From Pedobacter cryoconitis (GTDB lineage: Bacteria; Bacteroidota; Bacteroidia; Sphingobacteriales; Sphingobacteriaceae): 64,000 bases of DNA. Made by a program: the position numbers and the translations under genes. This document shows, one piece after another, positions 51,627-59,954 of the stretch; position 1 is the first letter of the stretch, and every line of letters starts with the position of its first letter. The notes under the pieces were generated by a model. It was not told the DNA's origin. It did not search any database and saw nothing but the letters and a program-made list of their open reading frames with translations. The DNA lies in assembly GCF_014200595.1 (NCBI RefSeq), contig NZ_JACHCG010000003.1:62001-126000 (forward strand), read 5' to 3'.

Positions 51627-52874
51627 TCAAATATCCTGTACCTCAATATCCAGCAATTTGATTTGTTTATCTAAATCAAACGCATTTTTAGAGCGTGTAT
51701 CTTTTCCACCTCCGGCTACATAAGCCCAGTTGCCCCAATTGCTGGCTGGTGAATAATCAATTAGTTTTTGCTCAAAATAACCAGCCCCGTCAATCCAGTT
51801 TAATTTTAAGATATAAATCAGATAAGTGGCAACCAGTAAACGTCCTGTATGAGTAATAAAGCCAGACTGATTCAGTTCACCCATATATTGATCCACAACA
51901 GGATTCCCCGTATTTCCGTCTTTCCACTGTTGTAAATTCTGAATATATTCTTCTGTCTGCGGAAATTCTTTCATTTCTACAATATCCTTGAAGTAATCCA
52001 CACTATGTTTTTTGAACATAAACCTGAAGAAGTCTCTCCACAATAAGCCTAATATCAATTGTGTAAAGTGACTATTAGTCCCAAATTGTTGTTCGGCATC
52101 TTTCACTGCCCAATATACTTTTCTTGGAGACAATGCACCTACGGCAAGCCACGGAGAAAGTTTAGAAGTGAAACTATGCTGGGCAGCATGTGCTTTGCTA
52201 CTCCGGATATAAATTTCAGACCCTGCTGCAAACAGCTCTTGTAAATGCTTTATTCCCTCTTCTTCACCACCAGACAAATTTGTCAGAAAAGCTCTGCCGC
52301 ATTCAGGCAGTTCACCCCATTCCTCTACTGCTACAAAATTAATTTGCTCAGGCGCCAGGAAACAATCTTTGACGATGGCATCTCTTTCTGTCTTTTTCTT
52401 AAACTGGGAAAAAACATCAGGAATATCTTTAATAGGAAATGGAAGATCTTCTTTATTGTAAAGCGTATGTCCGATAAAGTGTTTCAGATTTATTCTTAAT
52501 TTCCAAAGTAAATCTTCTACATTCGAAGAAACCATAGTTTCTTCAGTTGCGACCTCTCTATGGTGATAAACCTCAGCAATTTCATATTGCTCCACAAGTG
52601 CAGGGATATGATCCTCAGGAGTACCAGAGATGATTAAAAGATTACCGCCCAGTTTTTTCAATGATTCGCGCAAAGCAGAGACGCTTTCTGCTAAAAATTG
52701 AAATCTATTGTGCACAGCTTTGTTTTCTTCTTCAGCAGTACATTCGAAGTGACGCGGATCAAAAAAATAAACAGGCAGGATACTATCGGACTTACTGATC
52801 GCTTCTACTAACATTTCGTTGTCATGTAACCGCAAATCATTTCTAAACCAGACGAGTATTTTCCGAGATTCCAT
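51627..52874 (-). CDS. DASH-family cryptochrome/photolyase
   Basis: 415 residues. N-terminal photolyase alpha/beta domain (KILVWFRNDLRLHDNEML, LLIISGTPEDHIPALVEQY) with the DASH-type GHTLYNKEDLPFPI turn, then the FAD-binding helical domain (KLSPWLAVGALSPRKVYWA; QLILGLLWRDFFRFMFKKH; GNTGNPVVDQYMGELNQSGFI; HTGRLLVATYLIY; and YSPASNWGNWAYVAGGGKD). DASH proteins repair CPDs in single-stranded DNA and may signal. It is divergent from the epimerase-photolyase pair and upstream of the MerR/B12 gene. Confidence 0.93.
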   Translation of the reverse strand: MESRKILVWFRNDLRLHDNEMLVEAISKSDSILPVYFFDPRHFECTAEEENKAVHNRFQFLAESVSALRESLKKLGGNLLIISGTPEDHIPALVEQYEIAEVYHHREVATEETMVSSNVEDLLWKLRINLKHFIGHTLYNKEDLPFPIKDIPDVFSQFKKKTERDAIVKDCFLAPEQINFVAVEEWGELPECGRAFLTNLSGGEEEGIKHLQELFAAGSEIYIRSSKAHAAQHSFTSKLSPWLAVGALSPRKVYWAVKDAEQQFGTNSHFTQLILGLLWRDFFRFMFKKHSVDYFKDIVEMKEFPQTEEYIQNLQQWKDGNTGNPVVDQYMGELNQSGFITHTGRLLVATYLIYILKLNWIDGAGYFEQKLIDYSPASNWGNWAYVAGGGKDTRSKNAFDLDKQIKLLDIEVQDI

Positions 52875-52877
52875 TTA

Positions 52878-52897
52878 TTTAGACTAAAGTTTTGTTG
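52878..52897 (-). promoter_or_regulatory. Shared 20-bp motif, DASH-side copy
   Basis: Read toward the DASH gene it is CAACAAAACTTTAGTCTAAA. It lies 3 bp before the start codon and just downstream of a TATTTTTG -7 element (52905-52912), a position suited to a repressor. Confidence 0.5.
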
Positions 52898-52962
52898 TAA
52901 TCTCCAAAAATATACCATTTTTATCCTAACATCTAATACACAAAGTAATATTTACATAACCG

Positions 52963-52982
52963 CAACAAAAGTTTAGTTTAAA
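52963..52982 (+). promoter_or_regulatory. Shared 20-bp motif, epimerase/photolyase-side copy
   Basis: CAACAAAAGTTTAGTTTAAA, 18 of 20 identical to the DASH-side copy but in the opposite orientation, so each copy faces its own gene. A weaker relative (AAAGTTTATCTTAA) lies directly before the ATG at 53040. Confidence 0.5.
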
Positions 52983-53039
52983 ATCACGTTTAAACAGCTT
53001 GCTCAGAAACAAAAACACGAATATTAAAGTTTATCTTAA

Positions 53040-53948
53040 ATGAACCAGCATATTTTACTCACAGGTGCAACCGGCATGCTCGGCAAAGATTTAATTCAAA
53101 CGCTTTTAAAGCGGGGAGATCACGTCTCCATCCTTTCCAGAAAACCGCATCAAATGGAGCAGGTAAAAGTCTTTTTATGGGATGTAGATCAGCAGAAAAT
53201 TGACACGTCTTGTCTGGAAGGTATAGATAGCATTATCCATCTGGCCGGCGAAAATATATCCAAAGGAAAATGGACTGATCAGCGTAAAAAAGAGATTATT
53301 GACAGCCGGGTTCTTTCTACACAACTCTTATTTAAAACACTGGCAACTGTTCCGAATCAGGTCAAAAAATTTATTTCTGCTGCTGCTATTGGTTATTACG
53401 GTAACCGTGGAGATGAACTATTGACAGAAGAAAGTACTCCCGGGCATAACTTTCTTGCAGAATGCTGTATCCAATGGGAAAAAGCTATAGATCAGGGGCA
53501 GCAACTGAAGCTGAGGATAGTGAAGATAAGGACTGGTGTCGTACTGGCAAAAAATGATGGCGCATTGAAAGCCATGGCAACGCCGATCAGATTATTTGCT
53601 GGTGCGCCTTTGGGAAGCGGAAAACAATGGGTTCCATGGATCCATTATCAGGATATGACCCGGATCTACCTCCATGCGCTGGATAACAGTTCATTAACAG
53701 GTGTATACAATGCTACTGCCCCTTTTCCTGTCACTAATAAAGAAATGACCAAAGCCATTGCCAGGCAATTACACCGCCCTGTATGGCCATTTAGTGTTCC
53801 TGAGAAAATATTACAGCTTATTTTAGGAGAAATGAGCTCAATGGTACTGAACAGTACCCATACCACAGCACAAAAAATAGAATCCAGTGGATTTATCTTC
53901 AAATATACACAGTTGGAACAAGCTTTAACCGATATTTACGGCGCATGA
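53040..53948 (+). CDS. TIGR01777 family NAD-dependent epimerase
   Basis: 302-residue extended SDR of the SDR39U1/YfcH type: ILLTGATGMLGKDLIQTLLKRGD cofactor loop, IDSIIHLAGENISKGKWTDQRKKEI, FISAAAIGYYGNRGDELLTEES with the SxxxxYG motif and ending in the DUF1731-like tail (RPVWPFSVPEKILQLILGEMSSMVLNSTHTTAQKI). Substrate unknown. Overlaps the photolyase gene by 4 bp (ATGA), a strong sign of coupled expression. Confidence 0.9.
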   Translation: MNQHILLTGATGMLGKDLIQTLLKRGDHVSILSRKPHQMEQVKVFLWDVDQQKIDTSCLEGIDSIIHLAGENISKGKWTDQRKKEIIDSRVLSTQLLFKTLATVPNQVKKFISAAAIGYYGNRGDELLTEESTPGHNFLAECCIQWEKAIDQGQQLKLRIVKIRTGVVLAKNDGALKAMATPIRLFAGAPLGSGKQWVPWIHYQDMTRIYLHALDNSSLTGVYNATAPFPVTNKEMTKAIARQLHRPVWPFSVPEKILQLILGEMSSMVLNSTHTTAQKIESSGFIFKYTQLEQALTDIYGA

Positions 53949-55249
53949 AAACAGAGGTAAACATTTGCTGGTTAAGAAGAGATTTAAGATTAAAAGATAA
54001 TGCGGCATTATACCACGCATTAAAAGAAGGTATTCCGGTTTTACTGCTTTTTATATTCGACCGTAATATCCTGAATGATTTAAATGATCCAAAGGATGCC
54101 CGGGTAACCTTCATCTACCGAAAATTAAAAGAACTGGAAACCACCTTGCAGCAAAAAGGTTCTTCCATATGCATCAAATATGGCACTCCAGAGCAAATAT
54201 GGCCGGAATTGCTAAAAGCTTACCAGGTAAAATCAGTTTATGCGAATCATGATTACGAACCTTATGCGATGGAACGTGATGACACTTTAGCAGAATATCT
54301 CCGTTCGGAGTCTGTTACCTTTCACACCTATAAGGATCAGGTAATCTTTGAGAAAAAGGAAATTGTAAAAGCTGATGGAAAGCCTTATACTGTTTTCACC
54401 CCTTATTTCCGTCAATGGAAAATGAAATTAAATGATTTCTATCTTAAAGCCTATCCGGTAGAGAAATACCAGAAAAACCTGTTACAAACTGAACCATTTG
54501 TTTTTCCTGAGTTAAGCACTTTAGGCTTTCAGGAATCAGATTTACAATTTCCTTCAGCCAGTTTTGAGGATAAATTAGCCGCTTATGAACAAAGAAGAGA
54601 TTTCCCTGCGGACGATGCGACAACCCATCTGGGTATCCATTTAAGATTTGGCACAGTCAGTATCAGAGAGGCAGCAGCGAAAGCATTAAATGCTGGTGCT
54701 GAGAAATGGTTATCTGAACTGGCCTGGAGAGATTTCTACATGATGATTTTATCTCAGTTTCCTCATATTACCACACAGTCCTTTAAACCAGCTTATGATC
54801 AGATTAAATGGTTAAACAGGGAACAGGATTTCGAAGCCTGGAAAAACGGTAAAACAGGATACCCCATAGTGGATGCAGGAATGAATCAGCTCAATCAAAC
54901 AGGTTATATGCACAACCGCGTCAGAATGATTGTGGGAAGCTTCCTGACTAAACATCTTTTGATTGACTGGCGCTGGGGAGAAGCCTATTTTGCAGAAAAG
55001 TTACTGGATTATGAACTGGCCAGTAATGTTGGTGGATGGCAATGGGCTTGCGGTTGCGGCAATGACGCAGCTCCTTATTTCAGAGTATTCAATCCGGAGT
55101 TACAAGCGAAGAAATTTGATCCGGAGAATAAGTATATCTACAAGTGGGCACCTGAATATAAACAAGAAAAGCACAGTCAACCTATAGTTGACCATGCTTT
55201 TGCGAGAGAACGAATTCTCAAAGTATTTAAAGAGGCTTTAAACAGTTAA
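53945..55249 (+). CDS. phrB: Deoxyribodipyrimidine photolyase (class I CPD)
   Basis: 434-residue light-driven DNA repair enzyme. N-terminal antenna domain (ICWLRRDLRLKDNAALYHAL) and C-terminal FAD domain with LGIHLRFGTVSIREAA, ELAWRDFYMMILSQFP, TGYPIVDAGMNQLNQTGYMHNRVRMIVGSFLTKHLLIDWRWGE and LASNVGGWQWACGCGNDAAPYFR, including the conserved electron-transfer Trp positions. Repairs UV cyclobutane dimers. It follows the epimerase with a 4-bp overlap; its stop overlaps the convergent lipoprotein gene. Confidence 0.95.
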   Translation: MKTEVNICWLRRDLRLKDNAALYHALKEGIPVLLLFIFDRNILNDLNDPKDARVTFIYRKLKELETTLQQKGSSICIKYGTPEQIWPELLKAYQVKSVYANHDYEPYAMERDDTLAEYLRSESVTFHTYKDQVIFEKKEIVKADGKPYTVFTPYFRQWKMKLNDFYLKAYPVEKYQKNLLQTEPFVFPELSTLGFQESDLQFPSASFEDKLAAYEQRRDFPADDATTHLGIHLRFGTVSIREAAAKALNAGAEKWLSELAWRDFYMMILSQFPHITTQSFKPAYDQIKWLNREQDFEAWKNGKTGYPIVDAGMNQLNQTGYMHNRVRMIVGSFLTKHLLIDWRWGEAYFAEKLLDYELASNVGGWQWACGCGNDAAPYFRVFNPELQAKKFDPENKYIYKWAPEYKQEKHSQPIVDHAFARERILKVFKEALNS

Positions 55250-56223
55250 TGAGGTATATTTGGATTCAACCATCCTCCCGACCCAACACGTGCCAAAGCA
55301 AAGTCAAGCTGAGGAGCTGATGGAACACCTCTGGAATTAATTGATCCTGATCCAGAGATACTCTGTCCATAACCAGCCATTCTACCCATATCAACGATGA
55401 AGGTACCCTTGAAATCTTTAGCATCGTAAGATGTTAATCTATAGTCATATCTAACAGGTACATTCACCATATGATAGGATTGATGAGTTATCGGGCAATA
55501 AATATTTCTAAAATTCAGATCAGTTTCGTTAGCACCCCATCCTCCAAAAGTTTTCGTTCCTTCCTGAGTAACTGCGAAATAAAATCTACCCTGTTGCTGC
55601 TTTGGATCTGTGCCTGTAGTTTCATCATACCACAATTCTATATGCAACCTCCTTTTGGAATCACCATTATAGTATGTGTTTAAGAAAAGACGTCCTATAA
55701 GTGGAACCGGCATTGCATTCTGAGTTGTTTTTGAACCATTTACAGAAGAAATTATTCTTCCATCTTTAGTATAAATTTTCAAATCCTCACCAATTTTCAC
55801 TTCTCCTTTAGAATTGGTAAATAAAGCCGAAAGCGGTGAACCAAACTTATACGTTAGTGAACTATCGGCTTTTATAGTCACAAGATCGTTATACTTGTTT
55901 TTAAAGGCCTGAAATGATTCGCTGCTATTCACTTTTTCATATTCATCCTGAATATTTTTAAAAATAGTCCTATAAGATTTGAACCCCGAAAATCGTGCTT
56001 CCCAAGCTTCCAGATCTACTCCTTGCTTACTGATCAGTACGGTTGAAATTGAATCAAATGATTTTTGATCGCTAAACTTCAGATATCCATTTTCTAAAGT
56101 CACCTCTGTCTCAGAAGCAGCAAGACTTTTTTTTGAGGTGTTACCATCATCAGTCTTTTTGCAAGACCAAAGCAGTCCTAACGAAATAGCTGCTACTGCC
56201 AAAAATTTGTAATTTACTTTCAT
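55246..56223 (-). CDS. Lipoprotein of unknown function
   Basis: 325 residues from the ATG at 56223 (MKVNYKFLAVAAISLGLLWSC); Cys21 is the lipidation site. The N-terminal half is charged and helical (IFKNIQDEYEKVNSSESFQAFKNKY) and includes the phrase LENGYLKFSDQKSFDSI, seen in many Bacteroidota lipoproteins of this type. The C-terminal part is strand-rich (RRLHIELWYDETT). No family or catalytic motif is recognised. An upstream in-frame start is rejected because the signal peptide would no longer be N-terminal. Confidence 0.7.
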   Translation of the reverse strand: MKVNYKFLAVAAISLGLLWSCKKTDDGNTSKKSLAASETEVTLENGYLKFSDQKSFDSISTVLISKQGVDLEAWEARFSGFKSYRTIFKNIQDEYEKVNSSESFQAFKNKYNDLVTIKADSSLTYKFGSPLSALFTNSKGEVKIGEDLKIYTKDGRIISSVNGSKTTQNAMPVPLIGRLFLNTYYNGDSKRRLHIELWYDETTGTDPKQQQGRFYFAVTQEGTKTFGGWGANETDLNFRNIYCPITHQSYHMVNVPVRYDYRLTSYDAKDFKGTFIVDMGRMAGYGQSISGSGSINSRGVPSAPQLDFALARVGSGGWLNPNIPH

Positions 56224-56410
56224 ACGTTTTATATATTTCTTTAAAAATATATAAAATAACCCATTAAACAAACTATAAGATTATTTAATTAAATATTAAG
56301 CAACATAATGATATTTTGTCCAGAATTTTGACCAAATAATAATTATTATGAAAATAATAAAATTATTAGTTTAACAACCAATCTATAAGTAATTAACTAG
56401 CTTTAAACGC

Positions 56411-56450
56411 AAAAATCCCTGCTGAGGTTTAAATCTTAGCAGGGATTTTA
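56411..56450 (-). terminator. Rho-independent terminator of the FKBP operon
   Basis: AAAATCCCTGCT-GAG...CTT-AGCAGGGATTTT stem, 18 bp after the stop of the second FKBP gene. Confidence 0.88.
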
Positions 56451-56467
56451 TGTTTATTATTTATTTC

Positions 56468-57388
56468 TTAGTTCGTTACACTAACAATCTCAATATCAAA
56501 ATCCAATACTGCATTTCTAGGTAGTGTAGGCACAATTCCAAGTGGTCCATAACCACGATCAGAAGGGATAAGAAGTCGTATTTTACCCCCTTTGGTTAAT
56601 TTACCGGGAATTACATCACCCCAGCCTTTAACCCCTAAGCTTCCCAAAGTGAAACTAAAAGTACCATCAACATTTGTTTGAGATACAGTACCATCAGCAA
56701 ATCTTAATGTATAATTAGCGATCAGCGTTGAGCTGAGTGAGATCTTATCTGTACCTGTACCTGGAGTTGAAATACTATAATAAACCCTTGAAGGGTCTTT
56801 AATCATAGTTAGATTATTCTTTTTAATGATATCATTGATGATGCGGTCATCTAAAGCAATCTGTGATTTTTCAGGCGCTGTAGTTACAGTCAAATCAATA
56901 TTTTCATTCGAAGGAATACTTGCATTACCATTTTTTCCATAGGCCAGATAAGATGGAAGCAGGATTCTTGCAGAACCACCTGGTTTAAGTCTCAAAATTA
57001 CGTCACGTAATGCAGTAACTCCTATTGTAGAAAAAACAGTATTATCAACAGGAACCAGTGCATTTGTATATCCGGCAAGGGTACCAAAATTTCCATTTAA
57101 AGAAGAAGCCCAGTACACCGTACCATTTTCCAGTCCTTTTACCGAAACATTATATAACACAGAATCACTGGTTGCATATAGAGCAGTACCAGTTCCAGGA
57201 TTCAGAATCTGATAGTAATAACCAGTTTTCAATGAATCTGGTGTAACAGTCAGATTATTGGCTTTAATATAATCCTCTATCTTCTTCCCGTCTACAACCT
57301 GAATAGAATCATAAGTCTTTTTACAAGAACTAAAAAGAACAGTTAAGCCAATCAAGGCAAGAGTAAATTGTGATAACTTTTTAAGCAT
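56468..57388 (-). CDS. FKBP-type peptidyl-prolyl isomerase lipoprotein, two FKBP domains
   Basis: 306 residues: lipobox LTVLFSSC, then two FKBP-like folds, about 45-170 and 185-306. Each has the SVKGLENGTVY / YTLRFADGTVSQT insertion and the closing strands: domain 1 GGSARILLPSYLAYG, domain 2 GGKIRLLIPSDRGYGPLG and PRNAVLDFDIEIVSV. It probably aids folding of periplasmic or outer-membrane proteins. The second domain has the better active-site motif. Five bp downstream of the shorter FKBP gene. Confidence 0.88.
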   Translation of the reverse strand: MLKKLSQFTLALIGLTVLFSSCKKTYDSIQVVDGKKIEDYIKANNLTVTPDSLKTGYYYQILNPGTGTALYATSDSVLYNVSVKGLENGTVYWASSLNGNFGTLAGYTNALVPVDNTVFSTIGVTALRDVILRLKPGGSARILLPSYLAYGKNGNASIPSNENIDLTVTTAPEKSQIALDDRIINDIIKKNNLTMIKDPSRVYYSISTPGTGTDKISLSSTLIANYTLRFADGTVSQTNVDGTFSFTLGSLGVKGWGDVIPGKLTKGGKIRLLIPSDRGYGPLGIVPTLPRNAVLDFDIEIVSVTN

Positions 57389-57393
57389 TATTT

Positions 57394-57960
57394 TTATTTT
57401 GGTTGGACTATTGGTACGTATTTGTTTACTCCGATTAATTTGATGTCGAAATCTAATATTGAATTTGCAGGCAAAAATGCAGGTAATCCGTTACTCTGCT
57501 GCGTTGCAGGAACTACCCTGTTTTGGTAAGCCATTGTTGAAGGTATAATTAATCTGATATGTCCACCCGGCTGGATCAATCTCAGCCCCTTTTGCCAGCC
57601 TTCTATAGCCGAGCTAAAAATAAACTTAGGAACCAGGTCGTCAGTGACTACCGGAGTCATATCATACAACAAATGTTTAATCGTACTTCCAGTATAACGC
57701 ATCCTTATCGTATCTGTAGGATCATAAGTTGCATTACCTTTTCCGGCATCGTATATCTGATAATATAACCCTTCAGCAGTCTTTTTCGCGGTTATCCTAG
57801 TTGAATCAACCCCCGTTTTGTTAATTGAATCTATATAGATCTTAATCAAATCATCATCAATTGCCAATTGCGCAGCTTTATCATAGGCAGGAGCTGTTTT
57901 ACAGGCTGCGAAAGAACAAGCGGCGATTATCAACAATAACAGAGTTTTGCTTTTAGACAT
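57394..57960 (-). CDS. FKBP-type peptidyl-prolyl isomerase lipoprotein, single domain
   Basis: 188 residues from the ATG at 57960 (MSKSKTLLLLIIAACSFAAC). One FKBP domain from about residue 60: TAEGLYYQIYDAGKGNATYDP, IRMRYTGSTIKHLLYD, IEGWQKGLRLIQPGGHIRLIIPSTMAYQ, and NSILDFDIKLIGV. The normal first-strand KxGxG pattern is altered, so catalytic power is uncertain. Co-transcribed with the two-domain FKBP gene. Confidence 0.88.
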   Translation of the reverse strand: MSKSKTLLLLIIAACSFAACKTAPAYDKAAQLAIDDDLIKIYIDSINKTGVDSTRITAKKTAEGLYYQIYDAGKGNATYDPTDTIRMRYTGSTIKHLLYDMTPVVTDDLVPKFIFSSAIEGWQKGLRLIQPGGHIRLIIPSTMAYQNRVVPATQQSNGLPAFLPANSILDFDIKLIGVNKYVPIVQPK

Positions 57961-58033
57961 ATTGCACAAAAATAGTCTTTTATTAGGGATGGTACAATAT
58001 TTAACCAATTTTAACAATTACCACAAAAAACAA

Positions 58034-58062
58034 AGGCCGGATCATGTATAATGAACCGGCCT
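58034..58062 (-). terminator. Rho-independent terminator of the beta-oxidation operon
   Basis: AGGCCGG-A-TCAT / ATGA-A-CCGGCCT stem with a T-rich tail on the minus strand, after the acyl-CoA dehydrogenase gene. Confidence 0.8.
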
Positions 58063-58083
58063 CAGCTGTCTTATTTCAAGACG

Positions 58084-59874
58084 TTAAAAACAATATTTAT
58101 TCTCAGCAATCAGTTGTTGTGCAACTTTCTGACGTGCGTCTTTCACGTTAAATGGCTCCACTTTAGTAAATCTTTTTAGCCCTACTAACATCATACGTTG
58201 TTCATCACCTTCGGCAAAAGCCCATAAAGCTTCTTTTCCAGCTTTTTGCAAAGCATCAACTGCCTCTACAAAATAGATACGCATCATGTTCAATTGTCCT
58301 TCGCAAGCTTCAGCACCTCTTAAACTAACCAATTTCTCTGTTCTCAGCATTACTGATTCCGCTACGTAAACATAACTCGCCATATCTGCAATGTTCATCA
58401 GGATTTCCTGTTCTTTAGAAAGGCTCATCATTAACTTCTGAACTGCTGCCCCTGCAACCATTAATGTTGCTTTCTTCAGGTTCTGAATGATTTTTTTCTC
58501 CGCTGCAAAAAGGGTATCATCTTCTTCACCGAAATCAGGAATAGACATTAACTCAGCAGCTACAGCAGTAGCCGGGGTCATTAAGTCTAATTCACCTTTC
58601 ATCGCTCTTTTCAACATCATATCAACAGTCAATAATCTGTTGATTTCGTTTGTACCTTCAAAAATTCTGTTGATCCTTGCATCACGGTAGGCTCTGTCCA
58701 TTGGGGCATCGGCCGAGAAGCCCATTCCGCCATAAATCTGAACACCTTCATCCACTACATAGTCCAATGCCTCAGAACCCCATACTTTAAGGATCGCACA
58801 TTCTACCGCAAATTGCTCCGTAGATTTTAGTTTCGCCTTACTTTTATCCATTCCACCAGCAACCAATGCTTCATAAGCATCGTCAATATTCTGACCAGCA
58901 CGATAATTAGCAGACTCTACCGCATAAACTTTGGTTGCCATTTCAGCAATCTTATAACGAATAGCACCATACTTTGAAATCGGACGCTCAAACTGGATAC
59001 GCTCATTTGAATAATTGATTGCAGTACTAATTACAGCTTTAGAAGCCCCAACAGCAGCAGCAGCCAATTTAATACGGCCAATATTTAAAATATTAACAGC
59101 AATCTTAAATCCATTTTCACGTTCCGAAAGCATGTTTTCTACGGGAACTGCACAATCGTTGAAAAACACCTGACGTGTTGACGACCCTTTAATCCCCATT
59201 TTATGTTCTTCAGGGTTCATGGTTACCCCACCAAACTCACGCTCTACAATAAATGCAGTCAGGTTTTTATCATCATCGATTTTCGCGAACACAATAAAAA
59301 TATCTGCAAAACCACCATTGGTAATCCACATTTTTTGTCCGTTAATCACATAATGTTTACCATCTGCTGATAACTTAGCTTTAGTTTTACCAGAGTTTGC
59401 GTCCGATCCTGAATTCGGCTCCGTTAAACAGTAAGCTGCTTTCCATTCACCTGAACCCAATTTTGGAATATATTTCGCTTTCTGCGCTTCATTTCCATAA
59501 TACAGAATAGGCAAAGTACCGATACCAGTGTGTGCAGAAATTGCAACTGCAAACGAATGACCAGCACCAATTACATCAGCAACCAGCATAGAAGTATTGA
59601 AGTTTTTACCGAAACCACCATACTCTTCCGGAATAGAAACACCCAGCAGGCCTAATTCGCCCGCTTTAGTTACCAATGAAGCCATCAGGCCTTCTTCCAT
59701 TTTATCAATGCGATCCAGATTCGGATATACTTCTGTCGTCAGAAAATCCCTGCACGTCTGTGCAATCATTTGCTGTTCTTCATCAAATTCTTCAGGAATA
59801 AATACATCCTGGTATGTGGTTTCCTTAATCAGGAACTCGCCACCTTTTACTTTTGTTTTGTCTGTAGTTTCCAT
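58084..59874 (-). CDS. Acyl-CoA dehydrogenase (long type)
   Basis: 596 residues from the ATG at 59874 (METTDKTKVKGG). Fatty-acid beta-oxidation enzyme forming enoyl-CoA. PEEYGGFGKNFNTSMLVADVIG, CLTEPNSGSDANSGKTKAKLS, VINGQKMWITNGGFADIF in the flavin domain; AVECAILKVWGSEALDYVVDEGVQIYGGMGFSADAPMDRAYRDARINRIFEGTNEINR contains the usual catalytic region. A C-terminal extension of about 150 residues resembles VLCAD. Last gene of the operon, 80 bp after the thiolase gene. Confidence 0.93.
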   Translation of the reverse strand: METTDKTKVKGGEFLIKETTYQDVFIPEEFDEEQQMIAQTCRDFLTTEVYPNLDRIDKMEEGLMASLVTKAGELGLLGVSIPEEYGGFGKNFNTSMLVADVIGAGHSFAVAISAHTGIGTLPILYYGNEAQKAKYIPKLGSGEWKAAYCLTEPNSGSDANSGKTKAKLSADGKHYVINGQKMWITNGGFADIFIVFAKIDDDKNLTAFIVEREFGGVTMNPEEHKMGIKGSSTRQVFFNDCAVPVENMLSERENGFKIAVNILNIGRIKLAAAAVGASKAVISTAINYSNERIQFERPISKYGAIRYKIAEMATKVYAVESANYRAGQNIDDAYEALVAGGMDKSKAKLKSTEQFAVECAILKVWGSEALDYVVDEGVQIYGGMGFSADAPMDRAYRDARINRIFEGTNEINRLLTVDMMLKRAMKGELDLMTPATAVAAELMSIPDFGEEDDTLFAAEKKIIQNLKKATLMVAGAAVQKLMMSLSKEQEILMNIADMASYVYVAESVMLRTEKLVSLRGAEACEGQLNMMRIYFVEAVDALQKAGKEALWAFAEGDEQRMMLVGLKRFTKVEPFNVKDARQKVAQQLIAENKYCF

Positions 59875-59954
59875 ATTCTTTCTTGTTGGAAGCTGCCGGG
59901 ATTTCCCCGGAGCTTTCATTTTTATATTTTATAATGAAGCGCTGAAAATAACCG

